A DNA stretch of 64,000 bases from Populus alba (GCF_005239225.2 NC_133291.1:15523654-15587653); one strand, 5' to 3'; numbered from the stretch's first letter, positions 36,582-47,825 are shown. Numbers and translations: made by a program. The notes: generated from the letters alone by a model not told the origin.

Positions 36582-36692
36582 TCACAAAGTACGAACTCGT
36601 TTCAGAGAATACCGCTTGCGGGACTGCAAAATTAACTCTCTAGCAGCCATCATTTCCTCTAAAATATCCCATCCTTCAGCAGATACTTTTGC
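36582..36692 (-). pseudogene. Possible last exon of an unrecognised gene
   Basis: After the acceptor-like TTTACAG, a clean 36-codon frame reads AKVSAEGWDILEEMMAAREL, then a basic tail SRKRYSLKRVRTL and a stop. It looks like a helical, charged C-terminus. Upstream on the minus strand, 36985-37194 has open, hydrophobic text (around STYYCLESVLLL) ending at a donor-like GAG|GTG that would join in phase, but this pairing is not secure. The hAT MITE at 37229-37717 would then lie in an intron or upstream region. The retrotransposon LTR ends only 59 bases beyond the stop. Family not recognised; it could be a broken gene. Confidence 0.38.
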
Positions 36693-37228
36693 CTGTAAAC
36701 CAGAGATACAGTATGATGGAACATACTAGTGCAATCCTGCTGAAAAAAAAAAATACAATCTTCCTAATTTAAGACACCCTTGTCTGTAGAAAATGGAGCT
36801 TCATGTTATTTGGTTTTAGTCTCTCCTTATTTATCCTTTCCCCTCGATGGGAATTCACAAATCCATCATTCATCAGAACAAGTAAAACTTGAGTTGAGGG
36901 AAAAGAAAAGAAGAAGAAGCACGACGAAGAAACCAGGTAATGTTGTTGTGAGAGGATTCTTAATTATCCTTGTTGGTGTGCTAGTCACTGTAACTGTAAG
37001 CCATAAAACACCTCCGATAAAGATGATGACAATGTCCTCCCGTTTCCAACTTTTAAGGCAATCTGTAATAACAGAACAGATTCCAAGCAGTAATATGTTG
37101 AAATAGATAATAATATCAGCAGATTTGCCATCAACCGAAGCAGCACCACCCAACTTGAACTGATTTTAGCCAGAAGATAAATTAATAATAGCATAGCCAG
37201 CGTGTAAAGTAAAGGTTCTTGTTAAAAC
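36693..37228. other. Possible intron and exon remnants
   Basis: Contains overlapping minus-strand open frames with hydrophobic content (36866-37194) but no recognisable family. See the possible exon at 36582-36692. Confidence 0.3.
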
Positions 37229-37717
37229 CAAGGTTGTCAATTCCGTTTCGGTAGGTGTTTCGTTTTTTCAATTGGAACGAAATGTTTCGGTTTCGAAGTG
37301 TTTCGGCGTGCCGTTTCGGGGTTGTACTGTTCATATATATATATATATAATTATATATATATATTCCACAAACATAATTCAAATTCAAGATAAATTAATT
37401 ATAAATTATGCAATACAAATATAATGCCAAACAAATATAATTTTAAAATTTAAAATATTTTTAAATAGTAAAGATTAAATAGATCTTTAATTTAAAATAA
37501 TATAAACCATATATTAATTTTTTAAAAATAATATTTTTTGGCCGAAACGGAACAACCGGAATGAAACCGGAACGTTTCGGCCGGAATTTGGCCGGAATTT
37601 CCGGAACGGGCCGAGATTTAAAATGAGATGGAATTTGTTCCGTTTTGTTTCGTTTTTTGAATTGGTATGGAATGTTTCGGCCATTTCGGGCGGAACGGAA
37701 CGAAATTGACAACCTTG
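37229..37717. mobile_element. hAT-type MITE, 489 bp
   Basis: Terminal inverted repeats CAAGGTTGTCAATTCCG and, at the other end, CGAAATTGACAACCTTG, with a perfect 8-bp duplication GTTAAAAC at 37221-37228 and 37718-37725. Many copies of GTTTCGG and its complement lie near both ends, as expected for transposase-binding subterminal repeats. The centre is AT-rich with (TA)n. There is no coding capacity, so it is non-autonomous. The TIR shares AAGGTTGT(T/C)AA with the autonomous hAT at 41802-45784. Confidence 0.92.
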
Positions 37718-38475
37718 GTTAAAACTCCAAAGTTTCATTTGGCATTAATCTAAGCAATAAAAAAAAAAACAGGTGAACTGAAACGCATAAAGAAACCAGG
37801 AACGAAGGAATCACAATGAAAACAAATAAAGGAAGGCAAGGCAGGTGGAGAAGAAGACAGACAGTTGCATTTCCATTTTCAATCAAAACAAGATGGGAAG
37901 ATGTAATAATTCACTCACTTATAGTCGCAATAAATTGCTATTTAGCTTCCTCTGCTTCAGAGTGCCCCTACCAAAACTCAATCAACTGTAAAAAAACTCA
38001 GCAGCTACGACTCCAACTCTCAATCAACTCCATAAAGACTCAGCAGCTCCAACTTACAATTTCATGACATACTTCACAATAAAGTCCCAATCCCAGAATT
38101 GTCTGTTCTAACTCCTTCTTTTAATAGTAGTTAGTAGCTTGGGAGATAAAAAAAAATCAATTAATACTTTTTCAAGATGCATAAGAAAGAAAGAAAGAAA
38201 TTTAACTTGTAAAATGACTGATAAGATGAAAGGATATATGTAGTTAGTGAGTTAAACACCAAAATATACAAGTAAAAAGTTATTAAAGATGATGATTGAA
38301 ACTCAGAGTGAAAAAGACAGAAATTTGTCCAAAAACTAAACAAAATGAAAATCGTCTCTAACAACAATAGCAACATCATCCATCATATCCAAGAATCCAA
38401 AACCAAAAGAGAGAAGACAAGGAAAGCAGTAGTAGCAGCAGCGCTAGTTTACCCTATTTAGGAGTAAAATCATCA
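37718..38475. other. No supported gene
   Basis: Contains the 3' flank of the RING-like gene at 38476. A near-direct repeat (CTCAATCAACTGTAAAAAAC / CTCAATCAACTCCATAAAGA) occurs at 37978 and 38018. A plus-strand 83-codon frame at 37816-38067 has no recognisable features. Confidence 0.35.
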
Positions 38476-39105
38476 TCATTTCTCCACTTTCCCTGTAATC
38501 TGAGGAGGAGGAGGAGGAGGAGGAGGAGCCAGATAAAGCCCATTATAATTACTTCCTCCTCCTTTTCCCTCCATAATCTCTTTCTCTTTGGCAGCCAAAT
38601 AAGCAAGCCTTTCAAGCGCTTCTCTAGCTCTCTTCTTTGCATAAGTAGCTTCCTTAACCCTTTTCTCAGCTTCAACCTTGGCCATCGCCGCCGCTTTCGT
38701 CATGGAAACGGCAGCAATCTTGGCGGCAGCAACAAGCGCTCTGGCGGAATCTCTATCGATGATCCTGCCGGGAGGAGAATCTCCGTTTGTAGTAGGATTA
38801 AAGAAGGAGAAATTGGGGGAGGAGCAAGAGGGGCAGATGAAGGGAGTATGGTGAGGGTAATTGGAAGGGATGCAAGGTTTGTGAGAGATGGAAGGGCATT
38901 TGTTACACATGGATCGATCAATTGGGAGTGGTTCTTCATACACACTAAAGCAGAAAGGGCAGAAGAGGCCACGGTGGTCTTTTAAGAGACAGTTCGTGCA
39001 AAGGCGGCGGTAGGATGGGGTACGGTGGCGGACGTTGTGGAGGAGATACCGGTCTTCTGCTCCGCATATTCCGCATTCGAACTGGTGATCTCGCTCTCGC
39101 TTCAT
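38476..39105 (-). CDS. Cys-rich RING/PHD-like protein with Ala-Lys helix and Pro tail
   Basis: One uninterrupted frame of 209 codons from the Met at 39105; an in-frame Met at 39150 would add 15 residues. With that longer numbering, paired cysteines lie at 26/29, 51/54, 64/67, 82/85, 93 and 106/109, with His at 59 and 90, giving a run of CxxC zinc sites (CGIC, CTNC, CPFC, CNKC, CPSC) like plant proteins labelled RING/FYVE/PHD-type zinc finger. Residues 133-190 are rich in Ala, Lys and Glu and should form a long helix or coiled coil. A run of eight prolines follows near the C-terminus (the GGA/GGAGGA repeat at 38505-38528). No signal peptide or membrane segment. No introns needed. A ubiquitin-ligase or DNA/chromatin role is possible, but neither is shown; the spacing is not a standard C3HC4 RING. 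Confidence 0.75.
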   Translation of the reverse strand: MKRERDHQFECGICGAEDRYLLHNVRHRTPSYRRLCTNCLLKDHRGLFCPFCFSVYEEPLPIDRSMCNKCPSISHKPCIPSNYPHHTPFICPSCSSPNFSFFNPTTNGDSPPGRIIDRDSARALVAAAKIAAVSMTKAAAMAKVEAEKRVKEATYAKKRAREALERLAYLAAKEKEIMEGKGGGSNYNGLYLAPPPPPPPPQITGKVEK

Positions 39106-39150
39106 TACATCGATTGATTGAGCCAAGCGAAAGTGATGATGATATCTCAA

Positions 39151-41425
39151 CGGTAACCCTAAACGAGAGATAGAAAGAGCAAAGTGATCGATTATTATTA
39201 TTTATGAATATTAGGGTTTTTAACCCTTTTTACTTCCTTATTTGGAAATTGGAATTTCTTTGTTGATAATTTCAAATTGGGACATTTTCAGAAATTTACA
39301 ATTAAGTTTTTACTGTGCAAAAGACTTTATTCTTCATCCTCTCTAATTTATTATTGTGAATGAGTTGTATAAATTTTTTTTTCAATTTAATTTTCAAATA
39401 TTTTTTTAATAATTTATTCATAATTGAAAACCAATTAATTTTAATTTCTTATAAAAATATGAGATTAAAAGAAGAGAGATCAAAATGAAAAATACATCAA
39501 ACATGAATGACATGTCATAAGTTTCGCAAAAGATACACATTAGTCCTTAAACTTTAAAAATCATACAAATTATACAATTGCAGTGCTTCAATATTTTTTC
39601 AATTCAATTTTGGTATAAAAAATTATTTTTGTTATTTTTTAATCTTTGGTTGAGAGAGGAGAGATAAAGGTTGTCGAATTCCAGCGATAGAAAAAGAAAG
39701 TGTCATTGATATCGATTTATGTCAAAGAATTTCATTTGATGAGGCGAGTTCATAGTAAGTGTTTTTATACCTTTAAAGTTCGAGAAAAAACAGATTTAAA
39801 CTCGGATTGATTTTCATTTTTTGAGTGGTTTTTTTGAGGCCATAAATAGGTTAATCATTGTTCCTACGATGTTTTATAGGTATTTTGGATATAAAAAAAA
39901 TTGAAAGATAAATTTTTAGGTAAAATCAATTAAGTCCTGATTTTTTGGGCACCATGATGATCAAAATCTAGGCTTTTCAAAAAAAATTAGGGCTCGTCAA
40001 TCCTAGTTGCGAAAAAAAATAAAAAAAAAGCCCAATCATATAGGCTTTGACAAAATAGGTCAGCTAAGCCGACTCAACAGTGCATGGCTTTTTTTATCAT
40101 TTTTATAAATTAATGAATTTTTTATGGTTTTTTCTCTAATTTTTTTAATTTATCTTTAAATTAGTACTTCTTCTATTTTTTTTATTTTGTTTGAAAAGCC
40201 TTTTTAAATGATGATTATTTTTTTAATTATATGTTTAAATTGAAGAGTTTTTCTGATTCATCTAAAAAAATTTTATCCTTTATTTTTTAAAATAAAAAAA
40301 TTATTTTCAAATAATATTTCTAATAAATGCAGTCTTACATGATTTCCCCCTTTTATTTTATTCAATCAATTTAATTTGTGTTTCTATTTTTATTATCATT
40401 TTCTTAAATAAAAAATTATTTTAATAAACAAATTTAACAAGCACAACTACTTAAATGTTTCATCTTTTGAGATTAAATATCTTGATCTACATCTGTCTCT
40501 TGATTTTTTAATTTTTACTTTTAGGTATGTTAACGACTTTTTATTTATTTATTTGCACAAATAGTTCTCGATTAATTTGATTATATGTATATATATAATT
40601 TTTTATTTGAACTTAAATTTTTTTAAACTATAAAAATACATTGAAAAAACTTGTATATATAATTTTTTTTTTATAAAATATAAAAATATTTAATTTATAG
40701 TAAAATGCGAGTCACATAACTAGTTAGCAAAGAGCCAAAATGCGTTGAGAAAATACTATAGGAAACAAATTGTATATACCACAGTTTTGAAACCCGGCCC
40801 AGCCCCGCGGGCTGACCCTAGACTTGGTCGACTTAGGGTTGGAACCAGGTCAGGTTGAAGAAAAAACATGAAAATAAAAAACCTAGTGTGACCTAGCAAG
40901 ACCAGTCAAAAACCCGGTTGCAACTTGCTGACTTTTTTTTTTTTACTAAAACAATGTCATTTTGATTAAAAAAAGAATTGACCCGAGAGACTTAATGACT
41001 TAGTTAAAACTCAGTAACCTAATCAAAATCTAAAACCCGAACCTTGAATCAGATCGGATCTAAATACTATAGTGCATACTCGAAAATTTCATTGATGCAA
41101 CAGAATAACATTTGTGACCTCTTAAGCAGGTAAAGAAACCATGCTTGTGAAGGTATTTTGATTTTTTCTTATTACCAATTAGTGACAAAGGTTATTTATT
41201 GTTTTTTTTTTTTTGGTATTTAAAAATATAATAATAATTATTTTTTAAATTATTTTTTATTTTAAAAAATTATCTTAGACATTAATATATTAAAATGATT
41301 TGAAAAATTAATTTAAAAAAATTAAAATTTTTTATTTTAAATTATTTTTTTCAAATCATTTTAATATTTGTTTTTATGGTTTAAAAATATATTTTTAAAA
41401 AATTTAATAATCTTGAGTATTTTGT
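39151..41425. other. Intergenic AT-rich DNA
   Basis: No gene seen. Includes the likely promoter side of the RING-like gene and a GC-richer block at 40790-41060 (AACCCGGCCCAGCCCCGCGG and later AAACCCGAACC) that looks like a decayed dispersed repeat. Confidence 0.4.
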
Positions 41426-41590
41426 GAACACCTAAGGGGTGCAGCTTAATCGGTCAGATCTTAGGTTTGCTCTTTAAAGGTCACCAGTTCGAGTTTTATA
41501 AATTTTAGGGTCACTGAATGTTTATATGATCATTAATTTTAGAATTAATAAAATTAATTGAGATATATGAAAGTTAGCCGAAATAACTAT
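41425..41590 (+). mobile_element. Possible tRNA-derived SINE
   Basis: GTGCAGCTTAATCGGTCAG followed about 35 bases later by CACCAGTTCGAGTT resembles the A and B boxes of a tRNA-type pol III promoter, and a simple (TA)n tail follows at 41591-41658. Target duplications were not found. Confidence 0.4.
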
Positions 41591-41591
41591 T

Positions 41592-41658
<67 letters not shown>
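41591..41658. repeat. (TA)n microsatellite
   Basis: An almost pure TA run of about 68 bp with one early phase break (TATATAATATAT). Confidence 0.95.
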
Positions 41659-41662
<4 letters not shown>

Positions 41663-41801
41663 TAGGCTTTTTCATTCTAGAATACACGGTGAAAAGACAT
41701 TTATTCTTGATACCCAAGAAAATTAAAACACGAGTATAGAGTCTTTTCAGTTTAGTCGTTTTTCCATTCAAAAAATAGAAACCCCATACCAGCCTCTCTC
41801 T

Positions 41802-41990
41802 TAAGGTTGTTAAAATCGCGATCCAACTCGTAAAATCGTACGTTTTTACGAGTTGATGTAGGCTTTACGTGCTAAATCGTTTATAAAACTCGAAATCGAG
41901 TAAAATCGGGTCAAAATCGGGTAAAATCGTTAAAATCGGGTAAAATCGCTTAAAAAATCGCTTAAAATCACGATTTTACACCCGATTTAA
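41802..41990 (+). repeat. Left TIR and subterminal TAAAATCG cluster
   Basis: About nine copies of (T/C)AAAATCG(G/C/T) occur between 41811 and 41975. The right end (45700-45784) has the complementary CGATTTTA in several copies. Such subterminal repeats bind the transposase in known hAT elements. Confidence 0.8.
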
Positions 41991-43025
41991 CAATTTTGCT
42001 CGCAGGAGATAAAGAAGCAACTCAGCTGCCAGGTGTCGCTTGCCTATTGGCTTCACCAGATCGCAAGCATTTCTCAATTCTCATTTCACCGAAACAATCA
42101 GTCTTCTCTCTTCTCTTCAGATTCACCGTTCACATTCAAAGAATCAGAACACAAAAAATCCCTCAAATCAAAATCCTCGGCCACTCAGTCTCTTCATCTC
42201 TTTCTCTCAGCCAACAATCAGCCACCGTCCACCTCTACAACAGTCCTCGCCGCTCATCGTTTTTGTTTTTCCACCATCGACAACGTCATTTTCAACAGCC
42301 ACCGTGAGAACCAGAGTCCACACAATAACAACGGCGTCTCTCCATTCTTCACCAGGTAAGTTATGTTTTTCTTGTTTCATCTCCTACAAATATTCACTGG
42401 TTCTTCACCGTGATCATCACGACGTGATGTGTTTTATTTTAAAATCTTTTACTTGGAATCTTGCCGTTTGATCTGCAACTGCTCAGCCTTCTTTGATTGA
42501 ATTCGCAGGCTCCATCCTTGACTGCAATATTGATCTGCATCTGCTCAGCCTCGGCCCTCGGTGCTCACTGCTCAGAACAGAGGTAAGTTGCTCTCCAACC
42601 GTTTCTTACCATGCCTCGTTTCTTTACAGTTTAATGATGATAATTGTTAAAGATTAATATGTTGATTCAAAGCTTTTGTGGCTCTATCGGTCTGCCTAAT
42701 GTCCATTGTTGAGAGATTGCTTGTGAATTTTAGATTCAAATGTAATCGTGCGTACTGCGTTGCTGTTGAATTGTTGTGTGTGACTGAGTGACTCTGTTTT
42801 AGATTAAAATGCAATAAATGTAATCGTGCGTATAGTTTATTCAATGGTATTACATTATTGTATATTGTTCTTGCATTATGTATTATGTTCAATCAATTAG
42901 TATTATGCATTTATGCTGCTGCATTGCTTCTATTGTTGAGAGTGTACTAAAATCAAGTTTGTAAAAATGTTTGGATTGATTATAGATTTACAGGGCTGAT
43001 TTGAATTGATTATTGAATTGAACTT

Positions 43026-45473
43026 ATGGCATCTAGAAAAAATTCTTCTGGTAATAGGCTTGATGTGGGATGGCAACATGGGATAGATATTGATAAGAAT
43101 TCTAGAAAAGTTCAATGCAAGTATTGTCAAAAAATTATTAGTGGAGGTATTTTTCATTTTAAACAGCATTTGGCTTGCACTCGTAAGGATGTTGAGCCAT
43201 GCCAACAAGTACCAGAAAATGTTAAGCAGATGATTTTAAGTGTTTTGGTGAAAAATCTAGAAGCAACTGAAAAGAAAAGAAAGGCCCTTCAATATAGTGT
43301 AAATGAGGATGATGATGATGAAATAAAAGAAATTAGCTCCAAGGACAAAGGAAAAAGAGTAGCTAGTGGGAGTGGAAGTACACAAACAACCCTAAATCAA
43401 TTGCTAAAAAAGGATATTAGAGAAGAGACATGTCGACAAATTGCAAGGTTTTTTTACACTAGTGCAATTCCATTTAATTGTGTAAAAAACCCTGAGTTTT
43501 TAAGGCACTTGAATTAGTTGCAAAACATGGGCCAGGTTTCAAGCTTCCATCTTACTATGATATTAGAGAGAAGTATTTGAAGCAAGAAGTGGATCAAATA
43601 ATGAATTTGCTTGAGGAGTACAAGCTAGAATGGAAAAAAACTGGTTGTTCAATAATGTCTGATGGATAGACGGATAAAAAAAGACGTTGTATTTGTAACT
43701 TTTTGGTTAATAGTCCTAAAGGGACGGTTTTTTTGTCATCGGTGGATACTTCTAATATGTCCAAGACTGCTGATAAGGTATTTGAGATGTTAGATGCCAT
43801 TGTGGAGAGGATTAGGGAGGAAAATGTTGTCCAAGTAGTCACCGATAATGCTGCAAATTATAAGGCAGCGGGACAATTATTGATGGAAAAAAGAAAGAGT
43901 TTGTTTTGGACACCATGTGTTGCCCATTGTATTGACTTGATCTTAGAGGATTTTGAGAAGAAGTTAGAGGTTCATCAAGTAACTATTGCTAAAGGGAGGA
44001 GAATCACCTCTTATATTTATTCAAGAACTATTCTTATTTCCATGCTAAGGCACTTTACGAAAGGAAGGGATTTGATTAGGCCTGCTGCCACTCAGTTTGC
44101 TACTGCATATTTGACTTTGGGATGTTTGAATGATCATAAAATACAGTTGATGACCATGTTTACTTCTAAATAGTGGAGTTCATGTAGGTTTGCAAGAATA
44201 GAAGAAGGGAAACGAATTCAAAATTGTGTTTTGGACAGCAGGTTTTGGCATGATGTTACTATATGTATTAAGGCAGCGTTTCCTCTAATTAAAGTTCTTC
44301 GATTAGTTGATTCTGATGAGAAACCAACTATGAGTTTTATATATAAAGCAATGGATGAAGCAAAAGAGAAGATACAAGTTAATTTTGGTTCTGTGAAAAA
44401 AAGGTATATATCTTGCTATTTTTTATTTAAAATGTTGTTATTTATTACTATGAATCTCATATATAAAGTAATGATATTTTTATTGTTTTTTTTATATAGT
44501 TATATACCTATATGAAATATTGTTGATGCAAGATGGGAACTTCAACTCCACAGACCCTTACATGCAGCAGCTTATTATTTGAATTCTTATTATCATTATA
44601 ATCCCAATTTTAAGGTTAATGCCAACATTAAAATTGGATTATATCAATGCTTAGAAAGGATGGTGCCTAATGCAAGTGAAAGGTGCAAAATTGACTTGCA
44701 ACTTGAATCATTCAAGGATGCAAAATGATTGTTTGGCATTAAGGCTACCAAGACAGCTAGAGATAAAAAAAACTCCAGCTCAATGGTGGAATTCTTACGG
44801 GGATGAATGTCCAGAATTACAAAGGTTTACAATCCGAGTTCTAAGCTTGACTTGTACTTCATCTGGATGTGAGCGTAATTGAAGTGCATTTGAAATGGTA
44901 AGTTTTTTTATTTTTTTTATTTTAAAGGTTGAAATATTTGATAAAAATCTTATAAATTTGAATTGTTTATTTTAGGTTCATGCAAAACGAAGAAATCGTT
45001 TGCACCAGAGAAAAATGAATGACTTGGTATTTGTAATGTGCAATTTGAAATTGAATAATAATCAAGTCAAAAAGCAAGCTGATGATTTTGGTGTAGAAGA
45101 TGATCTTTCATCTGATGATGATTGGATAACCGAGGGAGAAAAACATTCAAATATTGATTTGCTTGGTGCTATTGATAGTGCAACATGAAGACAAAATGGT
45201 AATGAAGATGAAAGTGATGAAGAAGAAATTCCTAATGATGCTGAAATGGAGAGTCATGGTACTGAAGATGATTTGGAGATTCAAATTGATGATATTGGTG
45301 TTGGTACTAGTAGTAGCACTAATGCTCATAATATTGGTGTTGGTACTAGTAGTGACACTAATAATCCTCTTGATGCTAATGATATTGATGAATGTCTGAG
45401 GAATGATGAGGAAGATGAAGGCAATGAAGCTGGTTTTAGTTTACATGACACACCAGCAGATTATTTGTTTTAA
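43026..45473 (+). pseudogene. hAT transposase (BED finger, DUF659, dimerisation domain), broken
   Basis: Domains appear in the usual order. A BED zinc finger (VQCKYCQKIISGGIFHFKQH) is near the N-terminus. A catalytic DUF659/RNase H-like part has VVTDNAANYKAAG and the TPCVAHCIDLILED block. A C-terminal hAT dimerisation domain has TPAQWWNSYGDECPELQRF and LSLTCTSSGCERN, then an acidic tail. Introns are likely at 44404-44500 and 44896-44975. Breaks include a 1-base deletion near 43506, in-frame stops at 43667, 44171, 44513, 44880 and 45186, and a frameshift in an A-run near 44770. Three of the stops fall where the family has Trp. Transposition function is lost. Confidence 0.93.
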
Positions 45474-45784
45474 ATTTGTTAATTATTAGCTAATGAAAAA
45501 TTATTTAAATTATGTATGAATTTTTATTTGAACCATGTATTTTAAGGTGCTTGAACTATGTATGGATTTTTATTTGAAGCATGTATTTGAAGGTGCTTGA
45601 ATTATGTATGTATTTTTATTTGAAGCATGTATTTTAATGTGCTATGAATTTTTATTTGAAGCATGGATTTTTTTTATGTATTTTAAAATTCCTAACGATT
45701 TTACGATTTTACAATCCAATTTTACGATCCGAGTTTGTTTAGTGCTTTCCGTGCCGTGTCAAAATCGCGATTTTAACAACCTTA

Positions 45785-45810
<26 letters not shown>
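45785..45810 (+). repeat. CT microsatellite at the hAT insertion site
   Basis: CTCTCTCT... of about 26 bases, with CTCTCTCT also just left of the element at 41794. The transposon landed in a pre-existing CT tract. Confidence 0.85.
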
Positions 45811-45816
<6 letters not shown>

Positions 45817-45839
45817 TTGATTTTATATCATTTCTTTCT

Positions 45840-47103
45840 TCTCCATCCAAAAGAGTGGGTAGGCAGTGAGTCTTTTGATTGGAATCAAACAAGTTTTCTC
45901 TCTTTTCTTCCATTCATAACAACAACTACTCTGTACACTCTTAGGTAATTTGATTTTTTCCCCGATTTGATGCTTGCTGGGTTGTTTGATTTAGGGTTTT
46001 TGAGTTTTTAATTTGTGGGTTATATATCAATTTTATGATCATCCAATATTTTCTTTTTTTCTTGGGTTGCTTATGAAATTGATGTGGATTGAGTTTTTCT
46101 TTTAATTTCTTGATTTTTTAGAATTTCAACAAGAACGGCTAAAGAGGCTTGAAATGGGAATCACAACTCCGCAACAAAAGCTCCACCCACTCTAGATTTT
46201 CCAAGTACTTTCAGGTATAACTATCTGGCTTTTTTTGTTTGTCTATGTAGAAGAAGTAACATAGATGTGGTTAGGTCTTCCACGGACATGGTACCAGAGA
46301 AGAAAATAAGTTTAGAAAAAAATAGAATCCTTTTGGGGGTTTTTCTTTGTCTCTTCCTGATTCCAATTTTATGTGCATGGATGTCCGGTTCTAGATCAGC
46401 TAATAGTTTCTTTTGCTTAAACTTTGTTCCCCATCTTTTGCTTCCTTCTTCTCCTTTTAATTGTCGCTTGCTCATTCTTTTTGCTAGCAGTCACCAGTTG
46501 CTTATTTTGTATCCAACTCTCCTACATAACATGCTGGCGATCAGAGCCATACCAAGGACTTTATGGATATAAAGGTAAAAGCCAACTATTCATCCTTATT
46601 TACCAAATAAAGGTAGCACACGTTGCATCCTTGGAGTGCTAGTCTTTTTTTTTTTCTTCGTTGGAAATGACATGTGGGTGTCCATATATTTATTTGTACA
46701 CATTGTTTGTTGCTAAAGAATACCCAGTACTATCTCAATTTCAATCATGAAAAAATAAATATTTGCTAAAGAGTGGAGTGCATGAGAAAAATGCAATGGC
46801 ATCAGAGTGTCAAGGAAAAGACAAAACTCTATATATATTTTAGAATTTATAGCAGGTGTATAAAGATTGAGAATTAATATATAATTTATCCAATTAATTA
46901 GGATTAAAATAATCAATCTATATGTGTCCTTCAGGTTCTTGAAAGCTAGGAAATTTGACCAGACAAGGAAATTGGAGCTTTATCACCATTTGTCCCTAAC
47001 AAATTTTGATGGCTTTCTGAATTGGGTTTTGATAGTAGGTTTTGCTGGTGTTGTTGCTGTTATATTTTGCTTGAAAATATTACTGAGAAAAAAAACTTCC
47101 TAG
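45840..47103 (+). other. Possible small transcription unit with membrane tail
   Basis: Splice-like signals occur in series: TCTTAG|GTAATTTG at 45944, TTTTTTAG|AATTTC near 46119, TTTCAG|GTATAAC at 46213, and ATAAAG|GTAAAAGCC at 46573. From an acceptor TTCAG at 46934, a 55-codon frame opens FLKARKFDQTRKLELYHH and continues to a hydrophobic segment (NWVLIVGFAGVVAVIFCL) and a KILLRKK end before a TAG at 47101. FLKARKFD is like the N-terminal part of CRAL-TRIO (Sec14) proteins, but the membrane tail is not. No complete coding sequence could be built, so this may be a decayed or captured gene. Confidence 0.35.
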
Positions 47104-47825
47104 CTAGCTCAGCAAGAATTGGGTTTTCCCCTGCTAATTTTATGGTCACTAAAAGTTTGTTTAGTGATTTCATGATTGAAAAGCAGTTATAAGATTTTAC
47201 ATTTTATTTATAAGATTTTAATGATTGAAAAGCAGTTACTCCAAATTGATTTGGGATTTGAAGGCATAAATTTTTGTTTGGAACCAAAAGAGAACGAGTA
47301 AATTTGTTGTCAGTGCAGAAAGTTGGTCCCTTGCCTGATTTCATGATTCCATTTTCCAAATAATTTAGCATTTAGAATTACCAAATTTGCTTTTGTTACC
47401 ATGATGGTTTCTGATAGCAGTCAATCCTTCAATGTCTATAAATGAAATCCAAGAGTATAACTTAAGTTTGTGACTTGGAAGGCAAAAATAGAATGAACTC
47501 CCTGTAGGATAGGAAATACATAACTCTTACTTGTCATCTCCTCTCTCCTCTCTCTTCTTTAGTATATTTCAGCAGTTAAAGATCAAGAATTTGGGCTCTT
47601 GACACATAATTTACTTGTATTTATTAACAATAAACAACATGTACTAAGTTTTGTAGCTTATTCTCTCAAAAGTGCAACAATATTGTGAGTTGTCATTAGC
47701 AAGCCTATGAAACAATTTAGTGCATATAAGTTGTACTTTTTATTTTTCTGTCAAGCTAGTTAGTACCATGGTAATACCAAGAAAATAAATACCATGATAT
47801 TTGAATATCTTTGTTGTTATTCAAT
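47104..47825. other. No gene seen
   Basis: AT-rich DNA with a short direct repeat (ATGATTGAAAAGCAGTTA at 47171 and 47221). Nothing recognisable. Confidence 0.4.

Larger units (their letters stand above)
41802..45784 (+). mobile_element. hAT transposon, full length, 3983 bp
   Basis: Inverted ends begin TAAGGTTGTTAAAATCGCGA at the left, and the right end gives the same 20 bases (and one more) on the other strand. The 8-bp duplication CTCTCTCT flanks it at 41794-41801 and 45785-45792, though both flanks are CT-rich, so this alone would be weak. Both ends carry clustered TAAAATCG motifs. Inside is a hAT transposase gene with stops and frameshifts (43026-45473) and a leader with donor-like sites at 42355 and 42582. 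It was probably autonomous once. Confidence 0.93.

Noticed and set aside
40790..41060. GC-rich block as a MITE
   Set aside because: No terminal inverted repeats or target duplication could be found; left as undefined repeat.
42000..42471. Overlapping 100-143 codon frames
   Set aside because: Ser/His/Pro-rich text from a C-rich leader of the hAT element in three frames at once; no frame is preferred.
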